Shown here: piece after piece, positions 6,384-8,608 of the stretch
How the letters are laid out: every line of letters starts with the position of its first letter
Numbering within the stretch: the first letter of the stretch is position 1
Assembly: GCA_023396625.1 (NCBI GenBank)
Contig: JAEWVY010000387.1
Span: 1 to 8,608, forward strand
DNA length: 8,608 nt
Reading direction: 5' to 3'
From: Pseudomonadota bacterium
GTDB lineage: Bacteria > Pseudomonadota > Gammaproteobacteria > Burkholderiales > Burkholderiaceae_C
Position numbers and translations under genes: made by a program
Notes under the pieces: generated by a model
Database searches by the model: none
Told to the model about the DNA's origin: nothing
Seen by the model: the letters and a program-made list of their open reading frames with translations, nothing else

Positions 6384-7039
6384 TCAAGCACGTGCCCCAG
6401 CTCATCAATCTTTTCGCGACACTGATCCTGCTGCTTTCCTTTGCCATGATCTCGCAGCGACGGATCGTGTCCTTGATCAACCTGTTCGCGGTTCAAGGTG
6501 CGGCGCTGGTGGCGGCTTCGTTCCTGCTGGGTTATGTGACGCGGCAACCGGATCTGTACGTGTCGGGGGGGTTGACCTTGGTGCTCAAGGTGATCTTCAT
6601 CCCGTGGATGCTGTACCGGATCATTCGCAAGCTCGATGTACGCTGGGACGTGGAGTCGTTGCTGAACGTGCCCACCACCATGCTGGTGGGAATTGGCCTG
6701 GTGATCTTTTCCTTCAGCCTGGCGCTGCCGGTTTCCAGACTGTCGGATTCCATTGCCGGGGGCTCACTGGGCATTGCGCTGGCGTGCGTGCTGCTGTCGT
6801 TCATGATGATGATCACGCGGTCCAAGGCTGTGCCGCAGGTCATCGGTTTCCTGTCGATGGAAAACGGGCTGATCTTCGCGGCGACGACTGTGACCAATGG
6901 CATGCCGATGATCGTCGAGTTCGGCATTGCCCTGGATGTGCTGGTCGGTGTCCTCATCCTCGGCGTGTTCATGTTCCAGATTCGCGAGAAGTTCGACAGT
7001 CTGGACATTCATCACCTCGAAGCGCTCAGGGAAGATTGA
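6380..7039 (+). CDS. hyfE: Hydrogenase-4 subunit E-like protein (NuoK-related)
   Basis: Small membrane subunit of 219 residues, matching the length of E. coli HyfE (about 216). About seven hydrophobic segments are visible, at roughly 8-24, 30-52, 61-80, 101-118, 126-146, 153-173 and 178-200. The C-terminal half resembles NuoK: GFLSMENGLIFAATT (156-170) carries a membrane Glu161, and MIVEFGIALDVLVGVLILG (177-195) carries Glu180 and Asp186, the kind of buried acids that carry protons in NuoK. A charged tail (201-219) should face the cytoplasm. The start ATG overlaps the hyfC stop and has GGAGG at 6371-6375, four bases upstream. Its proposed role is to link the NuoH-like subunit to the antiporter-like subunits. 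The frame stays open further upstream, but that part lies inside hyfC and is not coding. Confidence 0.92.
   Translation: MIKHVPQLINLFATLILLLSFAMISQRRIVSLINLFAVQGAALVAASFLLGYVTRQPDLYVSGGLTLVLKVIFIPWMLYRIIRKLDVRWDVESLLNVPTTMLVGIGLVIFSFSLALPVSRLSDSIAGGSLGIALACVLLSFMMMITRSKAVPQVIGFLSMENGLIFAATTVTNGMPMIVEFGIALDVLVGVLILGVFMFQIREKFDSLDIHHLEALRED
7028..7034 (+). promoter_or_regulatory. Ribosome-binding site deciding the hyfF GTG start
   Basis: AGGGAAG at the end of hyfE is 7 bases from the GTG at 7042 and only one base from the alternative TTG at 7036 in the same frame. No ATG is available near the expected N-terminus, so this spacing selects GTG. Confidence 0.6.
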
Positions 7040-7041
7040 CA

Positions 7042-8496
7042 GTGAGCGCCCTGATCTTTGTCCTGTGCCTGCCGCTGCTTGGGGGCGGGGTGCTGGCGTT
7101 TACCGGTCATCGGGACTACGCACGCGACGTGAACGTGGCGTTCAGCCTGGGGACGTTTCTGGCTTCCTGCGTGTTGACCGCGCAAGTGATCGATCAAGGG
7201 CCGCAGCTGCTGTGGCACAAGCAGTTTTTCATCGATCCACTGAATGTCTTTCTGGTCACGCTGACCGCTTTTGTGAGCCTGACCACGGCGATCTTTTCTC
7301 GTCCCTACATGCGCATCGAGCAGGACCATGGCCGCATGACGCCACCGCGCATGCGCCTGTATCACAGCATGTACCAGCTTTTCAGTTTCACCATGCTGCT
7401 GGGGTTCACCACCAACAACCTGGGCATCATCTGGGTGGCGATGGAGGCGGCCACGCTAACCACGGTGTTGCTGGTCAGTGTCTATCGCACGGCGGCCAGT
7501 CTGGAGGCCGCGTGGAAATACTTCATCTTGTGTGGCGTAGGCATCGCGCAGGCACTGTTTGGCACGATTCTCCTGTACATGGCTGCCGACAAGGTGCTTG
7601 GACCGGAGGGGGCCACGCTGTTGTGGACGGACCTTGACGCCATCAAGTGGCAGCTCGATCCGGCCATCATGACGCTGGCCTTTGTCTTTCTGCTGATCGG
7701 CTACGGCACCAAGATCGGGCTGGTGCCGTTGCACAGTTGGCTGCCGGATGCGCACGCGGAAGGGCCGACGCCTGTGTCGGCGGTGCTGTCCGGGCTGTTG
7801 CTGAATGTGGCGATGTACGCGGTGCTGCGCTGCAAGGTGCTGGCGGACGGGGCGCTGGGGACACCGATGGCGGGACAGCTGATGATGGGGTTTGGCCTGC
7901 TTTCCGTGACGGTGGCCGCGTTCTTTCTCTCACGCCAAAAAGATGTGAAGCGCATGTTCTCGTATTCGTCGATCGAGCACATGGGCATGATCACTTTTTC
8001 CTTCGGCATGGGAGGTCCGGTGGCCAATTTCGCGGGACTGCTGCACATGACGGTGCACTCCCTCGTGAAGTCCGCCATCTTTTTTACCGTCGGCCATGCC
8101 ACGCAGAAGGCCAAAACCCAGGTCATGAGCGAGATACGCGGCCTGATCAAGGTGAATCCGACCGTCGGCTGGGGGTTGATGCTCGGGGTGATGGCCATCC
8201 TGGGCATGCCTCCCTTTGGGGTGTTTGCCAGTGAGTTCCTGATCCTCACGACCGCAATGCGCGAGCAACCGTGGGCGGCACCGTTTCTCCTTTTGGCGTT
8301 GGGGGTGGCTTTCGCCTCCGTGCTGATTCGGGTTCTGCCCATGGTGTTCGGCGACACCGCGCTTAAGCCCCTGGCGCATCCACCGGCGCTTATCCCGGTG
8401 TTCGTGCACCTGGGCCTGGGCCTGGCGCTGGGTTTGTATATTCCCTCCTACTTGAACGATTGGTATGTTCAGGCGGCCCGGATGCTGGGAGGCTGA
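7042..8496 (+). CDS. hyfF: Hydrogenase-4 subunit F-like antiporter subunit (NuoM/N type)
   Basis: Second antiporter-like subunit, 484 residues, with about 14 hydrophobic helices as in NuoM/NuoN. Conserved features: Glu135 in WVAMEAATL; Lys224 and His231 in GTKIGLVPLHSWLPDAH (222-238); VKRMFSYSSIEHMGMIT (302-318); His335, His339 and Lys343 in LHMTVHSLVKSAIFF (334-348); GMPPFGVFASEFLIL (388-402) with Glu398. Aligned by eye with HyfB from this operon, the TM8 lysine (HyfB Lys266) is Asn255 here. The start is a GTG two bases after the hyfE stop, chosen for its Shine-Dalgarno sequence. The next gene follows after four bases. E. coli hydrogenase-4 has three such subunits (B, D, F); only two are encoded here, and I call this one F from its length, its place after hyfE and its motif variants. 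Confidence 0.9.
   Translation: MSALIFVLCLPLLGGGVLAFTGHRDYARDVNVAFSLGTFLASCVLTAQVIDQGPQLLWHKQFFIDPLNVFLVTLTAFVSLTTAIFSRPYMRIEQDHGRMTPPRMRLYHSMYQLFSFTMLLGFTTNNLGIIWVAMEAATLTTVLLVSVYRTAASLEAAWKYFILCGVGIAQALFGTILLYMAADKVLGPEGATLLWTDLDAIKWQLDPAIMTLAFVFLLIGYGTKIGLVPLHSWLPDAHAEGPTPVSAVLSGLLLNVAMYAVLRCKVLADGALGTPMAGQLMMGFGLLSVTVAAFFLSRQKDVKRMFSYSSIEHMGMITFSFGMGGPVANFAGLLHMTVHSLVKSAIFFTVGHATQKAKTQVMSEIRGLIKVNPTVGWGLMLGVMAILGMPPFGVFASEFLILTTAMREQPWAAPFLLLALGVAFASVLIRVLPMVFGDTALKPLAHPPALIPVFVHLGLGLALGLYIPSYLNDWYVQAARMLGG
8487..8492 (+). promoter_or_regulatory. Ribosome-binding site of the truncated last gene
   Basis: GGGAGG, within the last codons of hyfF, is 8 bases from the ATG at 8501. It supports this ATG as a genuine start even though only 36 codons of the gene are present. 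Confidence 0.65.
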
Positions 8497-8500
8497 GGCG

Positions 8501-8608
8501 ATGAATATTCCCGGCCTGGATGCCGAGCTGATGGCGTTGCCGTCCCCCCTGCCGATCTGGTGGGGCCAGGTATCGGCGCAGGAGTGGCATCGTGCGGCCA
8601 CCGCGATC
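8501..8608 (+). CDS. Start of a probable hydrogenase large-subunit-like gene (HyfG/HycE), cut by the window edge
   Basis: Only the first 36 codons are present and the gene runs off the right edge. The visible peptide starts MNIPGLDAEL and includes PLPIWWGQVSAQEWHRAA; it has no signal peptide or membrane helix. That fits the soluble N-terminal NuoC-like (30 kDa) domain that begins HyfG/HycE proteins, but it is too short to identify by itself. The call rests mainly on the operon: in the hyf layout the gene after hyfF codes for the large subunit. It begins four bases after the hyfF stop behind a strong Shine-Dalgarno sequence. The nickel-binding CxxC pairs that would tell a true hydrogenase from a complex I-like relative lie outside the window. 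Confidence 0.55.
   Translation, partial: MNIPGLDAELMALPSPLPIWWGQVSAQEWHRAATAI

Overview
The window is a GC-rich, densely coded piece of what looks like a betaproteobacterial chromosome, probably Burkholderiales and possibly Alcaligenaceae. The taxon rests on protein character and gene order (an scpA next to a DUF3460 gene is a Burkholderiales arrangement); no marker gene confirms it. It has two parts that diverge at about position 2,790. No tRNA, rRNA, insertion sequence, CRISPR array or phage gene is visible, and no gene-free stretch exceeds 75 bases.

Left part (3-2756, minus strand), in transcription order: a 70-residue DUF3460 protein, scpA (the kleisin of the SMC-ScpAB chromosome condensation complex), then nadB (L-aspartate oxidase, first step of bacterial NAD synthesis). 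All three lack a visible Shine-Dalgarno sequence, although in-frame stops just upstream fix their starts closely. The 67 bases in front of scpA are only about 36% G+C and hold a good -10 hexamer and an 18-base dyad; scpA may be read from a nearly leaderless mRNA.

Right part (2828-8608, plus strand): first a lipoprotein with two BamE/SmpA-like repeats and an aspartate after the lipidated cysteine. After a 74-base gap comes a tightly packed operon of membrane subunits: hyfB, hyfC, hyfE, hyfF and the first 36 codons of what is probably a hyfG-like catalytic subunit. Start and stop codons overlap by ATGA at B/C and C/E; E/F and F/G are 2 and 4 bases apart. The products resemble the membrane arm of group 4 [NiFe] hydrogenases and complex I: two NuoL/M/N-type antiporter-like subunits, one NuoH-like and one NuoK-like subunit. 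The layout lacks the hyfA and hyfD of the E. coli hydrogenase-4 operon.

The window therefore codes for the ion-translocating half of a complex I-related redox pump, and the catalytic half lies past the right edge. Whether it is a real H2-evolving hydrogenase or one of the 'energy-converting hydrogenase related' (Ehr) complexes that lack the nickel ligands cannot be decided here. A 15-codon leader frame with a good Shine-Dalgarno sequence overlaps the start of hyfB and is the least expected small feature.
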